From the NCBI GenBank assembly GCA_963576565.1, contig OY755047.1, positions 23,567,171-23,631,170 on the forward strand: a stretch of 64,000 nucleotides of DNA. The letters run 5' to 3'. This DNA comes from Aspidapion aeneum. Taxonomy: Eukaryota > Arthropoda > Insecta > Coleoptera > Brentidae. The notes under the pieces are model-generated. The model saw only the letters and a program-made list of their open reading frames with translations. It made no database searches and was not told where the DNA came from. Position numbers and translations under genes: made by a program. Shown here in pieces: positions 12,005-23,104 of the stretch; the stretch's first letter is position 1, and each line of letters starts with the position of its first letter.

Positions 12005-12970
12005 TAGAGAAATATTCCTTTCGCTGCAAGGGAAATCCACTGTGTCATTTATATAAAAATTTTATTCAAAATCTTAGAAAGGAACTCAAACAAACAAATT
12101 ATAAGTAGTGTAAGAATCAGTGTCATTATATCTCAAATTTCATATGTTTGTGCCGGCTTTATAGGTTAAACTTGTATGTTTTCCTACTCTTTACTCCTTA
12201 GTATCTTAGTTTTGGCATTTAAAGGTTTACTTGCACTTGGTCCATAAATCTGGATACATGCCTACTCTTTTTTAGATTCCGTTAGGTGTTTGGTAAAAAA
12301 ATTGGCATTAAGAGCTCTATTTAATCCATCTTTTAAAGGTATCCAAATTACTGTAGTAAGCATCTTTTAGTATTAAGAAAAATTACTTTGGCTACAAACG
12401 AAACCCATTCTGTCATGTAGAAAAATACTAAAAACTAATTGAACCAAAACCTAATTTGGCAACCATAAGCAGATACAGAAATCAGTGTTTGTTGTATCAT
12501 ATTTGGCTTAAGAACCTATGGTGAGTCTGTGGCAGTTCTATTGGTAAAAATTATATTTTTTCTATTAGGCTTTACTCTTTATTTGGAGATTTTCTAGCCC
12601 TTGGTCCTTAAATTTGAATCTACGCCTACTTTAAATACCTTCGGTGTTTGATAAAATAATTTGCTTTAAGGGTTAAAGGTGTTCAAATCGCCGTAGTAAG
12701 AATGGCTTTCATTTTTATTTAAATTATTTTGGTTACAAATAAAACCATTTAGGTTATCTATAAAAACCTAGAAAGTAATTGAAACAAAACTAAATTTGAG
12801 AACCATAAGTAGACGAAGGAATCAGCGTCCAAATAATATATTAATTTCTTATAGCTTTCATTGTTTTCTGGCACTTTAAATCTTGATCTATGCCTACTTC
12901 TTTTTAAATTTGCTTTAAGGGTCGCAGCTAATCTATCCTTTATAGGTCTCCAAGTCACCATAGTTGGTTC
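12005..12970. repeat. Degenerate tandem satellite, unit about 340-375 bp
   Basis: Three diverged units can be aligned by eye. Shared blocks include TTTGGCTACAAACGAAACCC / TTTGGTTACAAATAAAACC (about 12388 and 12728), TTGAACCAAAACCTAATTTG / TTGAAACAAAACTAAATTTG (12439 and 12779), and GGAATCAGCGT / GAAATCAGTGT. The first unit near 12010 is the most diverged. No coding content. Confidence 0.55.
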
Positions 12971-13424
12971 AGTTTGGTTCACGAATTATTAAGACAGTAA
13001 TACTATATTGTGATGTTTAAAAAAAATACTTTTCTACGCACCAAAAACTTCGCCTACAAACTAAATGAAAAGTTCCAGTGTAATAAAATAAAAAATAAAA
13101 TAATATGTCATGTGTGCAATGTTTTTTCCACTGATTTGTATTATGCAGGAGAGCTTAACATAGTTTGTTGATACGTGAAAGGATCGTAATGCGATTTTTG
13201 GGTTTAACTAATTTATACGGTATTCACGTACATACACGCTCTGCTCTTTAAGTCTTTAACATTTTGTAAACATCAGCTATATACGAAAACTGCTCGTTGA
13301 TGAGGCACTACTAGCATTCTAAGCTGCAAAGTTAAGAAGTTAGAGAGTTAACAGGCGAATATACTTAATTAAAGTATGTAAGTATTAACAGACGAAAATT
13401 TTAGTTGTAATTTCTTTCGAATTT
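12971..13424. other. No recognised feature
   Basis: No gene family or structured repeat is apparent between the satellite and the fragment of the hammerhead-bearing repeat. Confidence 0.25.
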
Positions 13425-13530
13425 TGGTAAATGGCTGTAAACTGTCAACACTTAGGTGTCAATTAGATCTTGGACTCCAGAAAGACTAAGCTTTCCGACT
13501 ATCCACAGTAAAACACGAGAGAACACTTGA
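13425..13530 (+). repeat. Fragment of the hammerhead-bearing repeat family
   Basis: CTGTCAACACTTAGGTGTC, ATTAGATCTTGGACTCC and AAGCTTTCCGACTATCCAC match the sequence just 3' of the predicted cleavage site in the copies at 24.9 and 26.2 kb. The upstream ribozyme core (CTGANGA, stem II, GAAA) is absent, so this copy is truncated close to the predicted cleavage position. Confidence 0.55.
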
Positions 13531-13535
13531 TTCGT

Positions 13536-14092
13536 TTCCAATAAATAAGTACTGTGTCTTGTCCACGTTCACTGTTACCGCCCACTTTTGGTATTCTTCC
13601 GTTAACTTTCACATCATATACTCCATGTCATCTTTCTCATTAGCTACAATTACTTGATCGTGCAAACTGCAGTGTGTATATGGTAAATCGTCGTTAAGTA
13701 GTATTTCCATGCCGTATACGTTTTCAGTTTTTAGAGCTACTGCGATATATATTTTAAAAAGAGTTGAAGAGATACAACGTTCCTGTCTTCAGCCTTTCTT
13801 TACCAGGAATTCTTTGGAAACGAAAATGAAAGTGTCGAAATGGATGCAATAAGAAAATCAATGAGAATATCTAGAACAGATCACATAAGAAATGAGACCA
13901 TAAAAGAAAGAATGGGAATCGAAGGAAGCATAACGGATGACATCGCTAAAAGACAACTGATATGATACGGCCATGCACAACGGATGAAAATGAGTAAAAA
14001 AATCTGCCAGAAGATGATTGTCAGGATCGAAGGAGGTGGAGAATAGGCGTCGGATAACGTATAAAAACATTCTAAACCGACATAGTAGTAGT
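13536..14092 (+). pseudogene. LINE remnant with inverted 5' part (RTE-like)
   Basis: The left part (13536-13802) encodes reverse-transcriptase palm sequence only on the minus strand: LFKIYIAVALKTENVYG, then a block aligning with FADDQVIVA (here HDQVIVANEKDD), then VNVDKTQYL. The right part (about 13815-14070) encodes the downstream C-terminus on the plus strand: SVEMDAIRKSMRISRTDHIR, NETIKERMGIEGSITDD and QLI*YGHAQRM. In the related copy at 36.96-37.6 kb both parts lie on one strand in normal order. The arrangement here is the classic twin-priming 5' inversion. The plus-strand 3' end is followed by a (TAG)n run near 14082, a plausible tail. Stops make it dead. Confidence 0.7.
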
Positions 14093-14580
14093 AGGTTAGG
14101 AAAGGTGTCATGAGAGATTCATATATCAATTTTCCAAACTTTATTTAAAATATATCTTTAAAACTATCTATACCTCTATTATGTCTCTGATCTCGGTGCA
14201 TGTACAAAGCCTTTTTTCGATTCTCTTGGCCGTGTATTTTTAAAACGCACTGCATTTTAGTTTATGATTGTGGATTTCAATGCACACTCGGCAAGCATTC
14301 CCTGCGGACTTCAGTCCATGCATAAATTGTAAAAGTTTTCTATATAGATATATACAAAGCTCTTGCATATTTCCAAACTTTTAAAATGAAAATACGAACT
14401 CACCTTCTTTTGCTGTACTTTACGACGATGACTCCTCAGTTCGACATGATCTCAGAATTTTTGTAATACATCTAAAAAGTAAAAAATAGTTTAGTAAATA
14501 TGGTGAAGGAAAATACGGAGAAAAGTAACTTCGGTTGTAACAGGCCACTGCCTTTTCTGAGCGCATGCCACCCGTTAGAG
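14093..14580. other. No recognised feature
   Basis: No coding family or clear repeat. It precedes the nested inverted-repeat region. Confidence 0.25.
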
Positions 14581-14608
14581 CATAAATATGGGGCAAACCC
14601 ATGCATTC

Positions 14609-15943
14609 TCACACGCGATACTTGAAGCCAGAACCCCTATTTAATTCTTAGTGCTCCTTTTTCGAGTAGACAGGATATCGGTTACTACGCTGGCGTCAGT
14701 TTTCCACCAAACGGACAGTTGAGTTTGTGTTTTCTACTTTCCGAAAAACAAAAACAAATCGAAGACAAACCCAAAACTGTTTCCATCAAGCGGACTAGGT
14801 TTTGTTTGTGTTTTGTTTTTGCTTTCGGTCCTTTTCCACTGGTAGTCGCTAGTCAGAATACATTTTTTTCGATTCAATCGACAGAGAAAGATTTTTTTAT
14901 TCTTAGCTGTGGTTGGTTTATACTGCGGTCCTTGGAAAAAAAGTAAGTGCATAAATATTTTTTAGTTCCAACAATGTATTGATAATTAAAGTATTAATAT
15001 TATATAGGAGAGAACGACGCCAACACAGATATTGGGTTCGATCACTAATCGAATTATCCCAAACCATTTGGGTGTGAAATATTGACCCACGCCAGAGGTT
15101 TTAATTTTTTTGTAATTCCTTCTTTCACTTTGATATTGTTAAGTTATTATTAAGTTATATTTTTTTATATATTTCAAACAAAACACAAACTCAACTGTCC
15201 GTTTGGTGGTCTTTACATCACTACATTATTTGACAATTGTCAAATGTTTAGGTTTATGTCTATTATTTTTTTCTTAAAACTAATTGATTGGGTGAAAATT
15301 TATCAAATTGTGGGTAAAAATTGTAGTTTTTCTAAAACTGATTGTGCAGATTTATTGTGGACACCATGAAGAGTGTTCAATGCATCTATAAACCACTTTT
15401 AACTTTATTAACAAATTATAAAGAAAAATACACTTAGGTACCTATGAAATGGCACTTACTTCTTCCGGACATTTTTCCACAAATAGCACATGTTTTAAGT
15501 GAACTACTTTCCATTCTTCACAGAAAAAATTATAATTTTGCACGACAAACGCAAAACACCGCAAAATGTAAATATGGCCTCCACTACATGACAAAACACA
15601 CGCATGCGTAATAGAAAATTCGCATCCGCGAATTTAAATTTGCCATTGTTTTCAAAGCCAGCTATGAGCGCTTCACTTTTTGATTCTTTGAACATGTATT
15701 TCTGCTATAACGTATTTGGTACCGACAAACGACTACGCAGAGTTGCCAACTTTAGGAAAATTTCCCTATTTTAGTAAAATCTTCACGCGAAGTTTTTAGA
15801 AAAAATAATAGACATAACCTTAAATTATTGACAATTTGTCAAATTATGTAGTGACGTGACGTTCCAAAACAAACATTAAGCGAAATTCTGTCTACTCAAA
15901 AAAGGAACATTCTTGGCTTCAAGCTTCGCGTGTTTCAATGAAC
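14609..15943. mobile_element. Nested inverted-repeat region (foldback-like)
   Basis: Three pairs of inverted arms are nested. The outer pair is ACACGCGATACTTGAAGCC with CTCCTTTTTCGAGTAGACAG (14611-14670), matched inverted by 15880-15938. A middle pair is CCACCAAACGGACAGTTGAG (14705) with its complement ending at 15211. An inner pair around 15217-15280 (CTACATTATTTGACAATTGT and onward) is complementary to about 15785-15862. The middle and inner pairs sit side by side, suggesting two MITEs within or beside an older foldback. No coding capacity is recognised and target duplications are unresolved. Confidence 0.55.
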
Positions 15944-16254
15944 GGTAATGGGTGTATTTGTTCTATACGGCCAAGGTTAACAAAAAAAATACACTTTAGA
16001 GCTAATTTCCCTTGAGTGTGATTAATATTGGTTCTTATGAATGGATTAAGGTTTGAGTGAAATATTCCCCAATATATACTTGGAAAAATAATCTTTTAAG
16101 TCAACCTTTTTAACAAAATGTAAACCTTTGACATTTGTTTTGCAACAATGTGCATTAGAACAACCTATAAATATATAACTATAAATATCGAACTACTTTT
16201 TTACTAGAAATCAATAGTTTTTACTAAGAATAGAGTTCGTTTTTATTACAAGCT
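15944..16254. other. No recognised feature
   Basis: AT-rich spacer without a supported feature, ending just before an ACAAGCTTTTATTT motif shared with the repeat at 18.37 kb. Confidence 0.25.
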
Positions 16255-17120
16255 TTTTTTACAAGCTTTTATTTAGCTTCAGATGTTCTGTCTAACTAAC
16301 TATCTATCAAATCTTGTGAAGCGTTTTTGACACACTTCCCATTATCCACTTTGGATGAAATTTGGTACACACATAGTGGTCCCATGACAATACAACATTA
16401 AGAAAAAAATATCCTAACACTCCTACCACCACCCCTTCTATAGAAAAATGTGTTTTTGACACACTTCCCGTTATCCGATTTGGATAAAATTTGGTATACA
16501 CATAGTGGTCCGATTATAATACAACAATAAGAAAAAAATATCCTCCCACCCCTACCCCCACCCCCCTCCATAGAAAAATTTGTTTTTGACACACATCCCG
16601 TTATCCGATTGGGATGAAATTTGGTATACATATAGTGATCCGATGACAATACAATATTAAGAAAAAAATATCCTCCAACCCCAACCCCCACCCCGTCTCA
16701 TAGATAAATGAGGTTTTGACACACTTCCCATTATCCGATTTGGATGAAATTTGGTATTCACATAGTAGTCCGATGACAATACAACATTAAAAAAAAATAT
16801 TCTCGCACCCCTACCCCCACCCCCTTCCAAAGAAAATGCGTTTTTGACACACTTCCCATTATCCGATTTGGATGAAATATATATATACATATAGTGGTCC
16901 GATGACAATACAACAATAATGAAAAAATGACCTCCCACCCCTACACCCCACCCCCTTCCATAAAAAATGCGTTTTTGACACACTTCACTTCAAATGACTT
17001 TTATAAAATTTGGTATATGCATAAAGATCCGATGGCAATACAGCCCAAACAAAAAATATATTTCTACCTCTGCCCCCACCCTCTCCTTCCCCCAATAAAA
17101 AAATGAGTTTCCAAACAACC
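16255..17120. repeat. 130-bp satellite array, about 6 copies
   Basis: TTTTGACACACTTCCC or close variants start near 16323, 16452, 16583, 16713, 16840 and 16972, a spacing of 128-131 bp. Each unit continues with TTATCCGATTTGGATGAAAT, a GTGGTCCGATGACAATAC block, and a C-rich run (CCCACCCCTACCCCCACCCC). The minus strand stays open over long stretches only because of this repetition; the translated glycine-rich text is not a protein. Related blocks (TCCGATGACAATCCAAT) occur near 18750, so the array belongs to a larger dispersed repeat. Confidence 0.85.
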
Positions 17121-17218
17121 CACGATCAGCGATTTCATTATAATCTAGAATAAACTCTTCTGTTCTGTAATTGAACAAATATTTTCATTTAATAGAGTAG
17201 ATAGCTGAGACTAAAAAG

Positions 17219-17715
17219 TAGAAAATAAATTGGTAAATTTTTTTTTTTAAGTCACAAGCTTTTATAAAATGCACTAAAAATTAAAAAATTATTTTCTAAC
17301 ATTCTAATATTATCATAATAATAAAAGCGATGGCTGCAAATCAAAGCATAAGTTAATCTAAATTTGTGATCTAAACACTTAAAGAATATTCAACATAGAA
17401 GGTCATCAAAGATATGTTTGATGTGCCGCAATGTTATGCCATTGCCATACCTATGTCAGAGAAATGCTGGGGTATCTTGGGTCGGGTTGGGTGGGTTCGT
17501 ACCTCTGCATTTTTCTGCTAGATTGATTCTTGCAAATAGTGATATTTAATTGATACGGATATCTTATCGTGCTAACATCGTCAAAATTTCTATCAGTCGG
17601 CCATCGCTTTTATTATTATGATAATATTAGAATGTTAGAAAATTATTTTTTAATTTTTAGTGCATTTTATAAAAGCTTGTGACTTAAAAAAAGATTTTTA
17701 CCAATTTATATTTCT
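17219..17715. mobile_element. Foldback element A, arms about 110 bp
   Basis: The left arm (17219-17331) includes TAAATTGGTAAA, CACAAGCTTTTATAAAATGC and ATAATAAAAGCGATGG. The right arm (17602-17715) is its near-exact complement. Between the arms lies a smaller inverted pair (CAGAGAAATGC near 17458 and GCATTTTTCTG near 17507) around a G-rich GGGTTGGGTGGG run. The architecture matches element B at 19 kb. It is non-coding. Confidence 0.75.
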
Positions 17716-18246
17716 TGCCAACCTTATTAACTCTCACAAATCGATTTAGGGTTAAAAAAAATTCTAGGATTCATAAATATTATCAGTAGTAATGAAACGA
17801 CTGGATTAAAAATTATCGGTAATTTTTTGAGAATTTGTTGAATGCATTTTAAATTGAAAAAGAGCCTTTTTTAGTTTAAAATGCAAAAGAGTAAATTTGT
17901 CTAAAATTTAAATTTTAATGCAGAGGTTTCATTTTATTAGAGAATTTCATGAATTAAATATTGAAAATCATTCAAAGCATAATTGTTTAGATGACCTTAG
18001 AATGTCAAAAGAATAATTAGGTAAAACTCAAGGTGGCTGGTGCTGTTTCGTTGTCATTGGGTACATGGTTGCTATTGTGAGAGTTTAGCTATTCAAACAA
18101 AAAAAAGAAATGCTTCTCGTTTTGTGCGATTTTGTCACATATTTTGTTCTTTAAAAATGTCGCGATTCGGTAAAGCTACAATGGAAGAAATCGACAAGAA
18201 TATAAAAGAACTCTGATCAAGTAATACAAAAAAGTCTAAAGCATCT

Positions 18247-19535
18247 ATATGCATGCGCGTAGTCAGGGTGGGGCAGGGTGAGGCACTTGCCCCACCCTGG
18301 CTTGTCACCTGCCCCATCTTGGCTTTAGCTCATTTAGTAAGTTTAGGTTATTTGATTGTACATTTTTTACAAGCTTTTATTTAACTTCACCTGTATGTAT
18401 GTATGTGGGTATGTATGTACGTAATCAAATCTTGCAACTCATTTTTGAAGAACTTCCAAACATCCGATTGACTTCATATTTCGTATAGCGTCTATAATGG
18501 GGTTTCACCGGGTACCTACCACCCCCCTAACGCGGTGGGTGGAGAGGGGGTAAAACTTTAGTTTGTCCGATTTCCACCAAAATTGGTATCTGGGGGTTTT
18601 TGAGGATGAAAATTACGAATTTTTGATCAGATTACAAAAATTCAATATGGCGGATTCAAAATGGACGATTTAATTTCAAGTTTTTCTGATTACTTTAAAC
18701 TGACTTCCACTTATCCGATTAACTTTAAATTTCGCATAACGTTATAGTTCCGATGACAATCCAATAATGTGGTATCACTGATTGCCTACCTCCCACCTAA
18801 CGTGGAGGGCGGAGAGGGGTAAAATTTTTGTTTGTATTTTGATTAGTATTAAATCGTTTGACGGCCTTTTCATCGAAGACTTAGATATTTCAAAATTGAC
18901 AAGAAAGACTCCCTGCAATATCGATGCGCTAGCTGAAATGCATAGACTTAGACAAATCTAAAAATTAAAAAATAAATGTAGAAAAAGAAACTTTTTGAAA
19001 ACAAGCTTTTATAAAATGGACTAAAAAGCATAAAATAATGTTTTGAGTGTTCTGATATCATAATAATAAAAGCGATGGGCGTATTTAATATTAGACAAAT
19101 GTCTTTCCATGCGCATTTGGTAAATTGTCCACAACCGATGATGGGCCGACTCTTCTTTTTTAATGTGACAAAATAAATCGACACACTGCTGGTCGCGGAT
19201 GATCTGCCTAATATAAAGCAGGCGTAATAATATCCATCCATATCAGAAAAATGTAAGGGTAGCTTGAGTAGGGTTGGGTTGGGTTAAATTATCTGCCCTT
19301 ACATTTCTCTGCAATAATATAATGAATTTGGATTTTCACTAAACTTCGAGTTAACAAGGCTAAAAAAAACGGGTAAATTTCCTTTAATACGCCCATCGCT
19401 TTTATTATTATGATATTAGAACACTCAAAAATTATGTTATGCTTTTTAGTCCATTTTATAAAAGCTTGTTTTCAAAAAGTTTTTTTTCTAAATTTATTTG
19501 CTTTCTTGCCCTACCCTGAGCGAGACCCTGACTGA
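18247..19535. mobile_element. Composite repeat interrupting the Crypton-like fragment
   Basis: The ends GTAGTCAGGGTGGGGCAGGG (about 18258) and the complement of CCTGAGCGAGACCCTGAC (about 19512-19529) are roughly inverted. Inside are an ACAAGCTTTTATTTAACTTC block, a (TATG)n run near 18392, two long units beginning near 18445 and 18700 that share ATCCGATT and GGAGAGGGG motifs, and foldback element B. No target duplication was found, so whether this is a single insertion is unproven. Confidence 0.4.
18960..19505. mobile_element. Foldback element B, arms about 115 bp
   Basis: The left arm (about 18960-19081) contains AACTTTTTGAAAACAAGC, TTTTATAAAATGGAC and ATAATAAAAGCGATGGGC. The right arm (about 19386-19505) is the complement. 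Internal CAGAAAAATGTAAGGG and CCCTTACATTTCTCTGC form a second inverted pair around GGGTTGGGTTGGG. The layout parallels element A at 17.2-17.7 kb, so both belong to one family although the arms have diverged. Confidence 0.75.
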
Positions 19536-19735
19536 AACAGTTTCAGGACTTTATGAAAGAAAAAAGGTATAAATTAACGAAGGAGGACCTGTGTCTCATT
19601 TTGGCCGATTGAGGAAGCAATATGCTTGCTCTATAAAGAAACCGTGATGAAAGCAATGTGTCTGGAGCAGGCGGAAGTGGAGTATTATTACAACAACTGT
19701 GTATTTAATTGCAAGAATTTTAGTAATTAGAAAAC

Positions 19736-20134
19736 TATTTATCTTCAATTATAAAAGTTAAAAAATTTCACGTTTAGTTGTGTTTAGTTCGAAATGGCGT
19801 TGAAATTGAAAGGGAAAAAAGCACAAAAAAGTATCTGTTTATATAAGAAATTCATTATCAAATCATTTTTAACTTTAATAATTTGCACTAATGCGAAATG
19901 TGTCGCTGTTTTTCTCCGATTGGTCAAAATCGACAATTGACATTTGTCATTTCATTGTTTACAGCTTTATTTCGACAGATGAATGAAATTGTCGCAAAAA
20001 CTTCCCTAGATTCGAGTCATTTTTAGGAAAAAAACACGATTTGACATCAATGCGGGTCAATGTTATTGGTTGCAAGGTTAGGAAGGCGGGGCTTCGACCT
20101 GGGTTAATTAATTACCACCTGTTTAGCATAAAGC
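19736..20134. other. No recognised feature
   Basis: Short frames only; no structure I can support before the SINE. Confidence 0.25.
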
Positions 20135-20355
20135 GAGTGGCCCTGATTGGTTCAGTGGGCGTGCGTTTCCATTACAATTAGAGGGTGTTGGGTTCGAATC
20201 CCATGCCTGCTACTTGAACCTACTATCCGTTTATGAATACAGATTTACCGGAAGTAGGGGTAAAGATTGTCTTGGGCGAAGTTTGGGCATCAACGAAATA
20301 GTCAAAGTTGATGATCAATAAAAGGCCGTGGTTCGGAAGTCCCGTTAGCAGGACG
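20135..20355 (+). repeat. tRNA-derived SINE, copy 1
   Basis: A tRNA-like head is visible. GTGGCCCTGATTGGTTCAGT resembles a polymerase III A box and GGTTCGAATCC (20191-20201) is an exact B box; about 45 bp separate them, as in tRNA genes. The body continues with TTGGGCGAAGTTTGGGCATC and GTTGATGATCAATAAAAGGC, all shared with copy 2 at 30.1 kb. The match between the two copies stops near the CCCGTTAGC block, after which this copy runs into a different sequence (20356-20440) shared with the flanks of the 30-36 kb LINE. Confidence 0.7.
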
Positions 20356-21030
20356 AGTCAGATTATCTTAGTGTCCACTGAATTGAGGTGGCAAATTCTC
20401 TGCAATAAGCGGACCACGCAATAAGTAAACACGAAACGAAGCATAAAGTGACCTTAAGTAGAAATAACCCAAGTTATTGGCAAAAATATCTGAAATTCCT
20501 TTTTTTCCCATAGCAAATCCGACAATCGAGAAAGATAGACCAATATCATTTCATCTTGCTAAATTATTTGCATCCCTTAGAAGGGATACTTACAGGTTAA
20601 AACTTCAGATCAACGGCACAAACAATGGGGGATAAGTCGGCATTGAATTTTTGTTAAGTTGGCTGAAAGTTGTATGGCTAAAACTTTTAGTTGCGATATT
20701 ATTTATGTACTCGAGTGTACATACGTAAATATATGTCTTCCAAAACACACTCTATAAAAAGTTTTCTTTGGAAATAACCTTAAGGGTTACGTATAGGTAA
20801 GTAGGCGTAACCTGATCCCTTTTCTAATAGTTGCCACAGATTTCTTAAAAAGAAAATGGATAAGAAACTTACAACTCAAAAAAATACTCGAAAGAAATAA
20901 GCGAAAAAGTTAACACTGAAAACACAAGGTTAATTTTTTAATAGTCACTCTCCAAGACTTTAAGGCCCCCTACAAGACATATTTCTGATTACCCCACTGC
21001 CTTTTGGAATTGATTTCGTTTGATTTCTAT
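20356..21030. other. Spacer; block shared with flanks of the 30-36 kb LINE
   Basis: GAGTCAGATTATCTT (20356) also occurs at about 30539, beside the LINE 3' end. The following block at 20385-20440 (TGAGGTGGCAAATTCTCTGC, AATAAGCGGAC and onward) is matched at about 36265-36325, beside the LINE 5' end. The remainder to 21030 shows nothing recognisable. Confidence 0.45.
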
Positions 21031-21280
21031 GGCTTTTTCTATCTTTTTTAACACATTTTAGGACACTTCTGAAAACATTAAGGTAGGCTACTATTGTAGC
21101 AATAGTATTTTACTTAATGTCTTGTCTAATACTATTGAAATTTTAAAATTTTTTTGGCTTTTTCTATCTTTTTTAACACATTTTAGGACACTTCTGAAAA
21201 CATTAAGGTAGGCTACTATTGTAGCAATAGTATTTTACTTAATGTCTTGTCTAATACTATTGAAATTTTAAAATTTTAAA
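21031..21280. repeat. 125-bp tandem duplication
   Basis: Two directly adjacent copies (21031-21155 and 21156-21280) are essentially identical, including GGCTTTTTCTATCTTTTTTA and the internal near-palindrome ACTATTGTAGCAATAGT. Such identity implies a recent event, or collapse and re-expansion in assembly. No coding content. Confidence 0.9.
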
Positions 21281-21537
21281 ATTAAAAACTACCTGTGTCA
21301 ATTAAAACAATATTGTAATAATAATTTAGTTATATCTTTATATTTTGATGTTTGTTTTTATTTGTGATATTATTGAAAGTAACACCTACATAATAATATG
21401 TTTAATTTTGTTTTGTAATTTTTTAGGTGTTGTTTTTTGGATATTGTTTTGGTATGTAACATTTAACAGTTGTAACCATTTTTGTATTAATGATTTTATT
21501 AGTCTTGACTAAATGAAGAATATATATATATATATAT

Positions 21538-23104
21538 AAATTCATTTGCAACAAAATACTTCAAACGAATCAAACGTTCCGTGCGCTTTGGGCTAAATGC
21601 AACAAAAAAGATGTTTGTAGTGTTTCCAATTGCAAATTCTCTAATAAGCGGAATACACTCGTACTGACTGCACGAACAGTTCTTTGTGCATTTCGACTTT
21701 ACCGCCAACCCTTGGAAAATGTTTTTGTTGTTGCGCGGTCGGCGCGTTTGTTTTGTTCGGAGTGGTTTGTTGCAAGTGAATACCTGTATCTTTCTATTTA
21801 ATCTTGTTCAATCCATCTCTGGACATAGGCCTCCCCCAATATCTTCCACTCTTCGCTATCTGTGACCGTGTTTATCCATCTAGTTCCCGCGTGTTTCTTC
21901 AAATCGTCCGCCCATCTTGTTTGAAATCTTCTTCTACTTCTTTTATTTTTCCAAGGCCGGTCTTTCTGCCTGATATCCCTTACTTTTGTTTAATTTTTTA
22001 TCCATTCATTCCTTTTTCTGGTAGCTTTACATGTAAAATCTCTTTCTTTTGATCTTTGGGGCCTTTGTTATCTTATCCATGTTTGATTTTGTAAGTGTCC
22101 AGGTCTAGGATCCATAGGTAAGTACAGGAGATACGTTGGTTATACACTTTTGTTTTGAGGTACTGAGGATATTTTGAATCGTTTAATATGTAAATTAATT
22201 TACCGAATACTGCTCAGGCCAATTTTACTCTTCTCTTGATTTCAGCTGTTTGGTTTCCTTTTTTTAGTTTAATTCATCTACTTGTTCTATGTTTTCTTGG
22301 TTTATTCTGATCGTGATCTGTGTTTGTTATGATTTTCGTTTTAGTGTAATTCAAACCCGAGCCTATATTTTTAGCTGCTGTATTCAGTTCTTTTAGCATT
22401 TTTATCAGTTCTTTTTTCTTATCTGTTATTAAGGCGATATCATCAGCATATATTAGTTGGTTCAAATATTGCCCGCTTACTTTGATTCCTATTTCTTCCC
22501 AATCAAAGTTTTTAAAAACATCTATTAGGGCCTGGTTAAATAGTTTAGGGGATATTGTTTCACTCTGGCTGACACCTCTTCTTATGCTGATTGGCTTGGT
22601 TACTTCATGGATTTTGATTGATGTTGTTGCTTTGCTATATTGGCTATTAAGTCTGTGATCTGTGACCTAGTCGGCTATTAATTAAAGATGCTATTACTGC
22701 CCAGTGCTTAATGCTATCGAAAGCTTTTTTAAAGTCTATAAACGCAATATATAGTGGAATGTTGTACTTATTGTTACATTCTGTTAAGATTTTCATGGTT
22801 ATTAGGTGGTCAACTGTACTGAAACATTTTCTAAAACCTGCTTGTTCTTTTGATTGATATCCGTCCAATTTTGTTGTAGTCTATTTGTTAATATTTTCGT
22901 GAAAAGCTTATAAATTACATTGAGGAGTGTTATAGGTAGATAGTTTTTAAGGTCTGCTCTATCGCCTTTCTGGTCTAGAATAATGGTTGGATTCTTTCCA
23001 GTTTTTTGGTATTATTTTTTTTTCGAGAACATGGCGACTGTTTGTTGCATTCAGCACAAAGTGCGCGGAACGTTTGGTTCGCTTGGAGTGTTTCGTTGTA
23101 AATG
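21538..23104. mobile_element. Inverted-repeat element carrying an RTE-like insertion
   Basis: ATTCATTTGCAACAAAATAC...CAAACGTTCCGTGCGC (21538-21612) is complementary to 23032-23104, giving terminal arms of about 75 bp. A third partial copy of the arm lies near 21715-21785. Most of the interior is the RTE-like LINE fragment at 21.79-23.02 kb, which probably inserted into an older non-autonomous element. A (TA)n run (21521-21538) abuts the left end, hiding any target duplication. Confidence 0.5.
21790..23020 (-). pseudogene. RTE-like LINE, RT and C-terminal region
   Basis: Reading the minus strand from 23020, blocks appear in reverse-transcriptase order: IPKNWKES, KGDRADLKNY, NVIYKLFTKILTNRL, GYQSKEQAGFRKCFSTVDHL, LYIAFIDFKKAFDSIKHW (first catalytic Asp intact), then LFNQALIDVFKNFDW-like sequence, QLIYADDIALITDKK (YADD intact), and NYTKTKIITNTDHDQ. 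The C-terminal block around YPQYLKTKVYNQ follows near 22130. The 3' end near 21800 reads as the complement of GGCCTATGTCCAGAGATGG, shared with the copies at 27.95 and 51.18 kb. Frameshifts separate the pieces. The 5' region, including the endonuclease, is missing, as is usual for 5'-truncated LINEs. Clade assignment to RTE is by recall. Confidence 0.8.

Larger units (their letters stand above)
18157..19735 (+). pseudogene. Split Crypton-like (DUF3504-type) fragment
   Basis: At 18157 a frame begins MSRFGKATMEEIDKNIKEL, hits a TGA, and continues SSNTKKSKASI to about 18246. After roughly 1.3 kb of inserted repeat, 19540-19735 reads QFQDFMKEKRYKLTKE, then ADWGSNM-like and YKETVMKAM text with stops. 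From memory, NTKKSKASI, a W-QF-xF block, an ILxDWGxNM block and YKExVxKxMW resemble the N-terminal part of insect Crypton/DUF3504 tyrosine-recombinase-related proteins. The inserted sequence carries foldback element B. The recombinase catalytic domain itself is not visible, so the family call is tentative. Confidence 0.35.

Noticed and set aside
16307..16983. Glycine-rich minus-strand frames near 16.3-17 kb
   Set aside because: Generated by the 130-bp satellite whose C-rich run reads as poly-Gly on the complement.
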